This document shows, one piece after another, positions 16,911-24,402 of a stretch of 64,000 nucleotides of DNA (position 1 is the stretch's first letter; every line of letters begins with the position of its first letter). The stretch comes from DAISVY01 sp036826635 (GTDB taxonomy: Bacteria > Zixibacteria > MSB-5A5 > GN15 > FEB-12). The stretch is taken from NCBI GenBank assembly GCA_036826635.1, contig DAISVY010000006.1, positions 155,652 through 219,651 on the forward strand. Reading direction: 5' to 3'. Under the pieces are notes generated by a model. It saw only the letters and a list, made by a program, of their open reading frames with translations. It did not search any database and was not told the origin of the DNA. The position numbers and the translations under genes were made by a program.

Positions 16911-17078
16911 TCAATACGCGTTGAATCCGATGATGCAATTGGCACAGAACAACCCGCACATATCGCCAAAATGGAATATGCTCATAGGCGTGGGAGGTAT
17001 CACTTCCGTAATCATATCAGTGAGGACCTCCACAAGCCCGTTTGCTTTCAGTGCGTCCTGCAATTCATGCACAAACAT
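16911..17078 (-). CDS. RiPP precursor peptide, 55 aa
   Basis: A 55-residue peptide directly upstream of the radical SAM/SPASM gene. Residues 1-~38 form a leader (F-V-H-E-L-Q-D-A-L, helical and acidic, then E-V-I-P-P-T-P). The C-terminal part is small and Cys-rich: G-D-M-C-G-L-F-C-A-N-C at 38-48 and I-I-G-F-N-A-Y at the end, with Cys at 41, 45 and 48. AGGAGAG sits right before the ATG at 17078; the frame is open to 17120 but has no better start. Size, position, strong ribosome site and Cys-bearing tail fit a substrate of the adjacent maturase. I do not recognise the family. The leader cleavage site is not obvious; G38 or the PPTP region are candidates. Confidence 0.8.
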   Translation of the reverse strand: MFVHELQDALKANGLVEVLTDMITEVIPPTPMSIFHFGDMCGLFCANCIIGFNAY

Positions 17079-17198
17079 AAGTCTCTCCTTCCTAATTGTG
17101 CCAGCATTCCTACTGCGCATTAGCGGTTAACTGACAATTAGCATCAGGTCACGCCAAACAACTCACTAGTTCATAATTGATATCCCTCCTCTCGGTTT

Positions 17199-17307
17199 CC
17201 CCCGCCGGGCCCGGAGGTGAGTCTCTGCGGGGGTCCTTACTACAGACTCTTTACTCCCCCGGACCCGGCACGGTACGTTACGCGCTCGAAAGGGGACAAG
17301 CATATCC
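17199..17307 (-). promoter_or_regulatory. Structured 5' leader of the precursor mRNA
   Basis: Between the predicted start of transcription (~17310) and the precursor ATG (17078) are several hairpins: GGGGA/TCCCC (17290-17294 with 17303-17307), GGGTCC/GGACCC (17231-17236 with 17261-17266) and CCCCCGC/GCGGGGG (17199-17205 with 17227-17233). The last two share bases 17231-17233 and cannot form together. No small leader ORF of note is seen: one ATG after GAGGAGGG stops after two codons. Confidence 0.45.
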
Positions 17308-17320
17308 CCACTATTACGTT

Positions 17321-17334
17321 AGGCAACATCTGTG
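17321..17334 (-). promoter_or_regulatory. Sigma-54 (-24/-12) promoter of the RiPP operon
   Basis: On the minus strand GGCAC-AGATG-TTGC gives GG and GC separated by exactly 10 nt, matching the sigma-54 consensus except for the leading T. Transcription would begin near 17310 and run into the precursor gene. The sigma-54 activator gene ends 365 bp upstream and has an intact GAFTGA loop. Confidence 0.75.
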
Positions 17335-17450
17335 CCGAAGGGTGTGATCAGAGACCGGTATTCGCTAAGTTGTTATTGGACAGTGTGATCGATTATGAGC
17401 AGAGGTGGGCGTCGACTGTGCGAAACAGCCAAAAACAGGTCCAAAACCCC

Positions 17451-17481
17451 AAAAACTCGTACCGGGCAGGTACGAGTTTTT
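17451..17481 (-). terminator. Symmetric hairpin after the activator gene
   Basis: Arms AAAAACTCGTACC (17451-17463) and GGTACGAGTTTTT (17469-17481) are perfect 13-bp inverted repeats around GGGCA. Read on the minus strand this is a GC stem followed by TTTTT, i.e. an intrinsic terminator for the activator gene; it would also work on the plus strand. The stem contains the same GGTACGA word as the repeats next to it. Confidence 0.65.
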
Positions 17482-17510
17482 ACTAAGTGACTGACAATCA
17501 ACGAATACCA

Positions 17511-17581
17511 GGTACGAATTGCGGTACGAGGTCGGTACGAATCACCACAATGCGTTGCGTGACATCGAATAGCAGGTACGA
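17511..17581. repeat. Phased GGTACGA repeats, probable activator sites
   Basis: GGTACGA occurs at 17511, 17523, 17534 and 17575, plus once in the hairpin at 17469. Successive steps are 42, 12, 11 and 41 bp, close to whole turns of the helix. The longer word TTCGTACCTG-C/G-TATTCG occurs twice on the minus strand. The array lies about 180-260 bp upstream of the -24/-12 element, the usual place for enhancer sites of sigma-54 activators. Confidence 0.65.
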
Positions 17582-17698
17582 ACCGGCTTGACGACGGCTC
17601 CGAAATACGCAACGATCATACGAAAACACACCGGCTGCCAACACAACCGGTGCGTTTTCTCTTTGATAACAGGACTATCGTAACCTGAACGATACAGG

Positions 17699-19843
17699 CT
17701 ACATCGGAGAAAGTCCATATTTGCGGATGCGCTTGCGCACCGCTCCCTCACTTACTCCCAAAACCCGCGCCGTCTCGGATCGATTCCAACCCGTCCGCTC
17801 CAACACCCGGAACAACTCGCCACGTTTCGGATCGGTCTCGTCGCGCAAAGCCAGAACAATCATCGAAGACAAGTCATGTTTCGATTCCAGCCACAGGCGA
17901 TTTACTGTCGCCTCAAGCTCCCTTACATTACCCGGCCACTTGCGACGCGAAAGGAAATCGGCCAGGCGCAACACCAGATGGCCGGTTCCATTCATATTGA
18001 CATCTAACCCCTGACGCGATAGAAAATGCCGCACCAGCTCCGGAATGTCTTCGCTGCGTTCTTCCAGCGGTGGCAGGTGAATCGGGATTTCGTTGAGACG
18101 ATGATAAAGATCCAGGCGGAAACTCCGGTTTTTGAGACAGGCTTTAAGATCGTGATTAGTCGCCGCGATCAGACGGAAACTGACATCGCGCATCCGGTTC
18201 TCACCCAGCCGCCGAACTTTGCGCCTTTCCAAAACTTCGAGAAGCTTAGCCTGAAAACCGGTCGAGGCATCGGCAATCTCGTTCAGATAGAAAGTCCCTT
18301 CGCAAGCCTGTTCAAACAGACCGGCGCGGTTCTGATCGGCTCCGGTGAAAGCGCCTTTGCGGTGACCGAACAACTCCGCCTCGATCATACTGTTGGGAAT
18401 GGCCGCCGCGTTGACCACCACGAACGGTCCCTGACGCCCGCTTACATGATGAATGTAATGGGCCAGAAAATCCTTGCCGGTCCCGGTGGCCCCGGTGAGA
18501 AACACCGTCATATCGGAACAGGCCACATTGTCGGCCAGAGCGACGATTTTCTTCATGGTCGGGTTGACCGCCACGACGCGCGGAACCGTTTGGTCGGAAC
18601 GGCGACGGATAACGGCCGGCGAGCAGTTGAGTTCGCGGTCTATCCGGGTGATGTAGTCGCGGATGTTTTCACTCTCAAAATACTCCCGCGCCAGATACAG
18701 CAGGGCGGCGCGTTCGCCGTTGCCATACAGACCGGACGATCCGGCCAGATAACGCGTAACGGCCAGTTCGTAGCGCGACCCGATCTGGTTGAACAAATCG
18801 ATAGCCTGACCGTACCAGTCGCAGGCGGCCTTGTCGTTGCCGCGATGCTGCTCAACCTGGGCGAATACTCGGCGACAGGCGGCGATTTCAACCCGCTCGT
18901 TCAGCTTGTCGGCGACTTCGAGCGCCTCGGCGGCATACTGGCGAGCCAAGTCGAACTCGCCGGTGGCTACATACAGATCACCGAACAGCCGCTTGATCTG
19001 AGAGACAAGGTCCGATTCCGGCGCGATCTCAAGCGCCAGTCGAAGGCCGGCGTCAAGTTCGCTCTTGGCTTCAGCGTAGCGTCTGCAGAGTATATAAGTC
19101 CATCCTTTGAATTCATGAAGTATTGCCTGCTCGCGCTTGTAACCACGGACATCTCTTTCGAGATCAGCGATGATATTGAGCGCCAACTTACTGTCACCGG
19201 ATATGGCTGTTACCATGGCGAACCCGAGTTGACAAGCAATCCTGTTTTTGACTTCCGGCAAAGAGTTCTCGTGGAGGACCATGCGATAGGTCTCGAGCGA
19301 TTTTGAGATCAAACCTCCTCGGAAGTAGACAAGTGCGAGATTAAAACGGCCTACCGCCACTCCAGGCCTGTGGTTTCGGCTTTCTTTCAACGCAATGCAC
19401 TTCTCAAGATGGGAAATAGCCTGATCCATGTATCCCAGCGAATGATCAACAGAAGCAAGCATGTTGAGGGCTCTCGCCATCCATACGGTGTCTTCGGAAC
19501 GGACTGAAGCCGCATAGGCTTGTGTGAATGCTTCCCTCGCCTCAAGTTGCAGGCCCAAAGCACGCAATTGGTGACCCCTGAAAAACTTGGCTCTTGCGTA
19601 TTTCAGATTGTCAGCCGATGGCCGGTAGTATGCAATAGCTTCGTCAAGATACGTCTGCTCGTAATCACCAAGATGGAAGCAGGCTTCACCCATAAGCAGA
19701 CAGTAATGGGCTCTGGGCTCACCCGACAACAACGCCTTGTCAAGTTCTGCCAGAGTCTCGTATGCCTCTCGGTGTTTACCTTCTCGGAGTTGTGCCTCGG
19801 CTCGTTCCAGAAGGTATCTGGCAGTTGATTTCATGGCGTTCAC
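17699..19843 (-). CDS. Sigma-54-dependent activator with N-terminal TPR repeats
   Basis: 714 aa from a GTG at 19843 (711 from the ATG at 19834). Residues ~1-400 are helical TPR-like repeats instead of a receiver, GAF or PAS domain. The AAA+ domain has Walker A G-A-T-G-T-G-K-D (451-458), the sigma-54 contact loop G-A-F-T-G-A (497-502), a Walker B variant F-Y-L-N-E-I with Asn521 where Asp is usual, and the R-finger region F-R-L-D-L-Y-H-R-L (575-583). A Fis-like HTH (S-E-T-A-R-V-L-G-V-S-E-G-A-V) ends the protein. It most likely activates the sigma-54 promoter at 17321 through the nearby repeats. Signal input is unknown; TPR repeats suggest a protein or peptide ligand. Confidence 0.9.
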   Translation of the reverse strand: MNAMKSTARYLLERAEAQLREGKHREAYETLAELDKALLSGEPRAHYCLLMGEACFHLGDYEQTYLDEAIAYYRPSADNLKYARAKFFRGHQLRALGLQLEAREAFTQAYAASVRSEDTVWMARALNMLASVDHSLGYMDQAISHLEKCIALKESRNHRPGVAVGRFNLALVYFRGGLISKSLETYRMVLHENSLPEVKNRIACQLGFAMVTAISGDSKLALNIIADLERDVRGYKREQAILHEFKGWTYILCRRYAEAKSELDAGLRLALEIAPESDLVSQIKRLFGDLYVATGEFDLARQYAAEALEVADKLNERVEIAACRRVFAQVEQHRGNDKAACDWYGQAIDLFNQIGSRYELAVTRYLAGSSGLYGNGERAALLYLAREYFESENIRDYITRIDRELNCSPAVIRRRSDQTVPRVVAVNPTMKKIVALADNVACSDMTVFLTGATGTGKDFLAHYIHHVSGRQGPFVVVNAAAIPNSMIEAELFGHRKGAFTGADQNRAGLFEQACEGTFYLNEIADASTGFQAKLLEVLERRKVRRLGENRMRDVSFRLIAATNHDLKACLKNRSFRLDLYHRLNEIPIHLPPLEERSEDIPELVRHFLSRQGLDVNMNGTGHLVLRLADFLSRRKWPGNVRELEATVNRLWLESKHDLSSMIVLALRDETDPKRGELFRVLERTGWNRSETARVLGVSEGAVRKRIRKYGLSPM

Positions 19844-20183
19844 TTTCTGTTACTCTATTTATCGTCGGCTGTGAGGTTTGCTTGCTTCCGATCGCACATG
19901 ATATAACAGAACACTGTGGGAATACAAATGCAATAAATCCGAACACGGATTTGAGAACGGGATGCCAAGCGAAGTCCGGTGCAGACTGTTGCGCGTCGCC
20001 CCAAGGGTCCCCATCATTATCAACCTGTTCCTGAGCCAGGGGTGGCGATGTGGAATAGCGAGGGTCGTGATGGGCCACGGCCGGAGGCACCAGCAACGTA
20101 AAGCAGAACATGAACAGCAGCACCAGCGAGATGACCCGGTTTATCCCCCCGGTTCCACTTCCGATCGTTCTTCTGTTTCTCAT
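19776..20183 (-). CDS. Small exported protein upstream of the activator gene
   Basis: 135 aa from the ATG at 20183, with GAGGTGG 9 nt upstream. A basic start (M-R-N-R-R) and a hydrophobic stretch ending in V-P-P-A-V-A-H-H form a signal peptide. D-N-D-G-D-P-W-G-D follows, then a second hydrophobic patch with two Cys, and a Ser/Thr/Arg-rich tail. The last 68 bp overlap the activator gene in another frame, so the true C-terminus may be shorter through a sequencing error, or the two genes may be translationally coupled. I do not recognise the family. Being first in a presumed two-gene operon with the TPR activator, it could be the sensed signal or a periplasmic partner, which is speculation. Confidence 0.5.
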   Translation of the reverse strand: MRNRRTIGSGTGGINRVISLVLLFMFCFTLLVPPAVAHHDPRYSTSPPLAQEQVDNDGDPWGDAQQSAPDFAWHPVLKSVFGFIAFVFPQCSVISCAIGSKQTSQPTINRVTESERHEINCQIPSGTSRGTTPRR

Positions 20184-20391
20184 GATTTTATCCACCTCTT
20201 TTAGAGTCAAGATAGTGACCCGGCAGCCCCAAACCGCGGGCAAAACTAATCATCCCTGCTGTTTTGCGCCGACAGTCCGACTGCAGCAAAGTCACCCTCT
20301 GTTCATTCTGTCGTGATACCATGCGACCTCCCCTGATGGTCCGCCTGAACGGCTCAGAACCCCGATGCAATCCGGCGGGGCGTCCATAAGT

Positions 20392-20420
20392 ATAATCGCC
20401 TTTCTGGACTACGATGTCAA
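20392..20420 (-). promoter_or_regulatory. Possible sigma-70 promoter for the activator operon
   Basis: On the minus strand TTGACA (20415-20420) and GATTAT (20392-20397) are separated by 17 nt, about 200 nt upstream of the small exported protein. The -10 matches four of six consensus bases. Confidence 0.4.
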
Positions 20421-20758
20421 GGATTTTTTGGCCGAGTTATCCCGCATCGAGCCCCCGAGATAATCAGCCCCATCCCCGGACCGGGACCCGTCACGGGGCA
20501 TCCAGCCGGGCGGCAGCATGACAAAAAATGACAAACAAGGGCCGATAAGCCGCGCGAATCGGGGATATTCACGTACGGGCGGGACAAATCCGGCCGTCCT
20601 CACACACTACGGACCGGAGCGGCAAGCACGCCTCCATTGGGGTCAGGCTGAGTCTTTCTGTTATATTGTTTTACCTCTTAGTTATGTAATGAATTTTATT
20701 ATCCCTTGTAAGGCAATGAGTTGCGACCCTACGGTCGGCGCCGAACTAATATTAACAA
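20421..20758. other. Intergenic region without a visible gene
   Basis: Separates the divergent activator and efflux operons. A long frame runs through it into the TetR gene, but it has no ribosome site at its start and atypical composition. I see nothing else here. Confidence 0.4.
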
Positions 20759-20791
20759 TTTCAAATATATATTTGAAACCTTTATTTGAAA
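20759..20791 (+). promoter_or_regulatory. Palindromic operator upstream of the CecR-like gene
   Basis: A perfect 20-bp palindrome (TTTCAAATAT and its mirror, 20759-20778) is followed by a further half site ATTTGAAA at 20784-20791. It lies 94 bp before the TetR start and is the likely autoregulatory site controlling the efflux operon. Confidence 0.6.
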
Positions 20792-20871
20792 CAAGCGTAT
20801 TAAACCGTAACGAACACCGACCGCGGGGGTACCCGGTGCCCGGCGGAGAAGAAAAGACCTGGGAGAGTTCA

Positions 20872-21546
20872 ATGAAAAAACCGAGGAAAGACTCGGAAAG
20901 AACCCGGAAAAACCTTTTGGATGCCGCCAGCAGCGTTTTCGCCGAGAAGGGGTACCGACCGGCTACTATCGCGGAGATCTGCGAACGTGCCGGAGCCAAC
21001 ATAGCGGCGGTGAACTATCATTTCGGCAACAAGAAGAACCTCTACCGCGAAAGCTGGAAGCAGTCTTTTGCGGATTTGATCAGGATTTACCCGTCGGACG
21101 GCGGAGTGGATTCCGGAGCACCGCCCGAGGAACGCCTGCGGGGAATAGTCACGGCGCTCCTTCACCGGGTCGCGGACGAAAAGAACAGGGAGTTCCCGAT
21201 AGTTCAGAAGGAACTGGCCAACCCGACCGGATTACTGCGCGAAGTCATGCGAAAACAGCTAAAACCGCTCCATGATCGTATGCAGAGCGTCGTCGGCGAT
21301 ATTCTCGGCCCGGACGTTTCCCCTATGCAGGCGGCGTTTTGCGGAATCAGCATAATAAGCCAGTGTATCAACCCGATGGCGGCCAAAAGGGCATCGGGAA
21401 ACGCGCAGAAAAACAGAAACGGCCCGCCGAAGATCGAAGATACGGATGCATACGCCGACCACGTGGTTAGTTTTTCCCTCGCCGGAATGCGTGAGATTCG
21501 GGAAACTGCTGAAAGACGGCGCCGGATCACCGATAACCGGAAATAG
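20872..21546 (+). CDS. TetR/CecR-family regulator of the efflux operon
   Basis: 224 aa. The N-terminal TetR helix-turn-helix runs from R-K-N-L-L-D-A-A through A-T-I-A-E-I-C-E-R-A-G-A-N-I-A-A-V-N-Y-H-F-G-N-K. V-N-Y-H-F-G-N-K and the Arg/Lys-rich start match the CecR/YbiH branch, whose C-terminal DUF1956 domain follows at ~85-190 (E-F-P-I-V-Q-K-E-L-A-N-P-T). Members repress adjacent HlyD/ABC efflux genes and respond to toxic compounds. ATG 20872 has GGGAGAG 5 nt upstream, and the long upstream extension of the frame is not coding. The efflux operon begins 50 bp downstream in the same direction. Confidence 0.85.
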   Translation: MKKPRKDSERTRKNLLDAASSVFAEKGYRPATIAEICERAGANIAAVNYHFGNKKNLYRESWKQSFADLIRIYPSDGGVDSGAPPEERLRGIVTALLHRVADEKNREFPIVQKELANPTGLLREVMRKQLKPLHDRMQSVVGDILGPDVSPMQAAFCGISIISQCINPMAAKRASGNAQKNRNGPPKIEDTDAYADHVVSFSLAGMREIRETAERRRRITDNRK

Positions 21547-21596
21547 ACAACTGCTCTTGGAGAAAGGAGTTCGTCATAAAATCTCCGAATGGATAT

Positions 21597-23102
21597 ATGA
21601 TGGCAACCTTGCCGACCCGGCCTGAAGCCGCGCGGCCGGTTGCGAGGATTCTTCTGGCCCTGGGCGTACCCGTTATAGCGGTGCTTGTACTGTCGGGATG
21701 CGCAACGGTAGGGCCGGACTATGTAAGACCCGAGACACCGCTGCCGGCCGAATGGCACAACCAGCTCGAAGAAGATACGATTTCCGGTGACGTCGCTTCC
21801 CCGGGGCTGGCGGAGTGGTGGTCGGTATTCGGCGACACTCTGCTTTCCAATCTGGTCGAAAGCGCCGTCGAAAACAACCTTGATCTCAAACAGGCACAGG
21901 CCAGGGTACGCGAGGCGAGAGCCAAACGGGGCGCCACCAAAGCGGATTATTTCCCGACCATCGATGCCTCCGGCTCGGTATCGACAAGCCATGTCGAGCG
22001 AGATGACGGTTCGGAGATGTCAAACGAAAGCTATTCGGCCGGTCTCGACGCCGGCTGGGAGCTGGACCTGTTCGGCGGTGTGCGCCGCTCGGTAGAAGCA
22101 TCTACAGCCGATCAGGAAGCGAGCGAGGAAGATCTCCGCGACGTGCTCGTCTCTCTCATTTCCGAAGTGGCGCTCAATTATACAAACGTGCGTGTTTACC
22201 AGGCGCGGCTCTATGCGGCCGAGAAAAACCTCGAACTGCAAAACGAAACCTACCAGTTGATTTTCTGGCGCAATCAGGCCGGTTTGAGTGATTCGCTGGA
22301 GGTCCAGCAGGCCCGCTATAATCTCGAAAACACGCGCTCCCTTATCCCGTCATTGCAGACAGGACTCGAGGAAGCAATGAACCACATCGCCATCCTGCTC
22401 GGTCAACATCCGGGCAGCGTTCATCAGCGGCTGCAAGAGCGCGCCGACGTACCGGTGGCACTCAGCCAGATCGCGGTCGGCATTCCGGCCGATATCATCC
22501 GGCGCCGTCCGGACATCCGGAAAGCGGAACGGCAACTTGCCGCACAAACGGCCAGGGTCGGTGTGGCTATGGCCGAACTCTATCCGAAATTCAAGCTGAG
22601 CGGTTCAATCGGTCTGGAGGCGCTTTCTCTCGACGGGCTCTTCTCCTCGGCCGACGAAACCTCAAGCGGAGGCGGCCTCATCAGTCTTCCGATTTTCAAC
22701 GCGGGATCAATTAGAAACAACGTCAAGGCACAATCGGCTGCCCAGGAGCAATATCTTATCGCTTACGAAGCGGCGGTGCTGAACTCCCTCGAGGAAGTTG
22801 AGAACGCGCTGTTTACTCTGGCGAGAGAACAGGAACGGCAGGAAGCTCTGAGCGAAGCTACCCAGGCATGCGCGGATGCGGCCGAACTGGCACAGCGAAA
22901 ATACGAAGCAGGACTGGTCGATTTCAGTGATGTTCTTGATGCCCAGCGGTCACTGGTTTCATTCCAGGATCAACTGGTCGAAAGCGAAGGAACTCTCACT
23001 TCAGACCTGATTCGACTCTATAAGGCCCTTGGCGGCGGCTGGAATGCGCCGACCGTCGAAGATCAAAAGGTGGCCCATAACACGGAGACAAATGAACTAT
23101 GA
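21597..23102 (+). CDS. NodT-type outer membrane efflux lipoprotein
   Basis: 501 aa TolC-like outer membrane factor. The N-terminus has a lipoprotein signal with the lipobox L-S-G-C at ~32-35. The N-terminal motif V-G-P-D-Y-x-x-P and the internal Y-P-K-F-K-L-S-G-S-I-G with I-P-A-D-I-I-R-R-R-P-D-I-R are typical of the NodT family. Two outer membrane efflux repeats cover the protein, ending in a coiled region. The start is ATG 21597 or the next codon at 21600; no strong ribosome site precedes either, with AGGAG 30 nt away. Its stop overlaps the adaptor start by 4 nt. Confidence 0.9.
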   Translation: MMATLPTRPEAARPVARILLALGVPVIAVLVLSGCATVGPDYVRPETPLPAEWHNQLEEDTISGDVASPGLAEWWSVFGDTLLSNLVESAVENNLDLKQAQARVREARAKRGATKADYFPTIDASGSVSTSHVERDDGSEMSNESYSAGLDAGWELDLFGGVRRSVEASTADQEASEEDLRDVLVSLISEVALNYTNVRVYQARLYAAEKNLELQNETYQLIFWRNQAGLSDSLEVQQARYNLENTRSLIPSLQTGLEEAMNHIAILLGQHPGSVHQRLQERADVPVALSQIAVGIPADIIRRRPDIRKAERQLAAQTARVGVAMAELYPKFKLSGSIGLEALSLDGLFSSADETSSGGGLISLPIFNAGSIRNNVKAQSAAQEQYLIAYEAAVLNSLEEVENALFTLAREQERQEALSEATQACADAAELAQRKYEAGLVDFSDVLDAQRSLVSFQDQLVESEGTLTSDLIRLYKALGGGWNAPTVEDQKVAHNTETNEL

Positions 23103-24397
23103 GCACGCGGATTGATGCGAAAACCGATATCGCCGGCGTCCTCGAGACGGATCAACACTCCAACCGCAAAAGGCAGATGAGACGATGGCTCACCCTGGCG
23201 GTGGCAATCGTGGTGGTGATCGTGGTGGTAATTATTTTGAAAACACTGAGCGGCTCCGCCTCGGTACAATATACGACCCGAGATGTAACGCGTGGTGATC
23301 TGACGGTCATCGTCACGGCAACCGGCACCATACAGCCGACCAACGAAGTGGAAGTCGGCAGTGAGCTTTCCGGAATAATCGAGAGTGTAGAAGTCGATTT
23401 CAACGATGAAGTCACGGTGGGACAACCGCTGGCGCGTCTCGATACCTCGAAACTCGAGGCCCAGGTAACACAGTCTCGGGCCTCGCTGGAATCGGCCCGC
23501 GCAAAAGCCATGCAGTCACAGGCCACTGTCGACGAGACCTTCAGCAAACTGGAACAGCTCAAAAAGGTCCGCGAACTCAGCGGCAACAAGATACCTTCGA
23601 AAACTGACCTCGACGCAGCCGAAGCCTCCTGGCAACGGGCGGTCGCCGAAAAGGCCGCCGCCGATGCGGAAGTGTCTCAGGCCAAAGCCACCCTGACGGC
23701 CTATGAAACAGACCTTTCAAAGTCCATCATTCGCTCGCCCATCAACGGTGTTGTTCTCTCCCGCGACGTGGAACCGGGCCAGACCGTAGCCGCCTCGTTC
23801 ACGGCTCCCGTGATGTTCACGCTGGCGGAAGATCTGACCGAAATGGAACTTCATGTCGACGTCGATGAAGCCGATATCGGCAAAGTAGCGAAGGGTCAGA
23901 CCGCGGAATTCACCGTGGCTGCCTGGCCCGACCGCACTTTCAACGCGGTTATCACCGAGGTCCGCTTCGGTTCGTCGGAAACATCGGGCGTGGTAACGTA
24001 CAAAACGGTATTAAAAGTGGATAACTTAGATCTCGCCCTCCGTCCCGGAATGACCGCCACGGCCGACATCACGGTGAACAAGGTCGAAGATGCGATCCTG
24101 GTCCCGAACGCCACCCTGCGGTTCTCTCCTCCCGTCGCACAGGACGCGGCGAAAAAGGAATCCTCCGGCAGTCTGGTCGGTTCGCTCCTTCCGGGCCCGC
24201 CGCACCACGACGACAAGTCGCAGTCGGTGGAAACATCCGTTAACGGAAAGCAGACCGTCTGGACGCTCAGCGACGGAGAACTCAAGTCCATCCCGGTAAC
24301 TATTGGCATGACCGACGGAAGTTTCAGCGAAGTTGTATCCGGCGATGTCAAACCGGGGATGGTCCTCGTCACCGACTTGATCCAGACGGAGGAGTGA
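23099..24397 (+). CDS. HlyD/MacA-like periplasmic adaptor protein
   Basis: 432 aa membrane fusion protein. A single N-terminal membrane helix (~31-50) is followed by a lipoyl/biotinyl-like half (G-T-I-Q-P-T-N-E-V-E-V-G), a coiled-coil hairpin (~115-200), the second lipoyl half (S-P-I-N-G-V-V-L-S-R) and beta-barrel domains. It bridges the inner membrane ABC pump and the outer membrane channel. The ATG overlaps the NodT stop (ATGA). A Ser/Pro/His-rich insert lies at ~355-380. The operon order TetR, channel, adaptor, ATPase, permease is that of a MacAB-type tripartite pump. Confidence 0.9.
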   Translation: MSTRIDAKTDIAGVLETDQHSNRKRQMRRWLTLAVAIVVVIVVVIILKTLSGSASVQYTTRDVTRGDLTVIVTATGTIQPTNEVEVGSELSGIIESVEVDFNDEVTVGQPLARLDTSKLEAQVTQSRASLESARAKAMQSQATVDETFSKLEQLKKVRELSGNKIPSKTDLDAAEASWQRAVAEKAAADAEVSQAKATLTAYETDLSKSIIRSPINGVVLSRDVEPGQTVAASFTAPVMFTLAEDLTEMELHVDVDEADIGKVAKGQTAEFTVAAWPDRTFNAVITEVRFGSSETSGVVTYKTVLKVDNLDLALRPGMTATADITVNKVEDAILVPNATLRFSPPVAQDAAKKESSGSLVGSLLPGPPHHDDKSQSVETSVNGKQTVWTLSDGELKSIPVTIGMTDGSFSEVVSGDVKPGMVLVTDLIQTEE

Positions 24398-24402
24398 TTG
24401 TG

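Noticed and set aside
17261..17280. Plus-strand GGCAC followed by GTTAC as a second sigma-54 promoter
   Set aside because: The GG-N10-GC spacing is not met, and no gene follows on the plus strand.
18026..19306. 426-codon plus-strand frame
   Set aside because: Shadow of the sigma-54 activator gene.
20518..20871. 118-codon extension of the CecR-like protein
   Set aside because: Not TetR-like, crosses the palindromic operator, and the start at 20872 has a good ribosome site.
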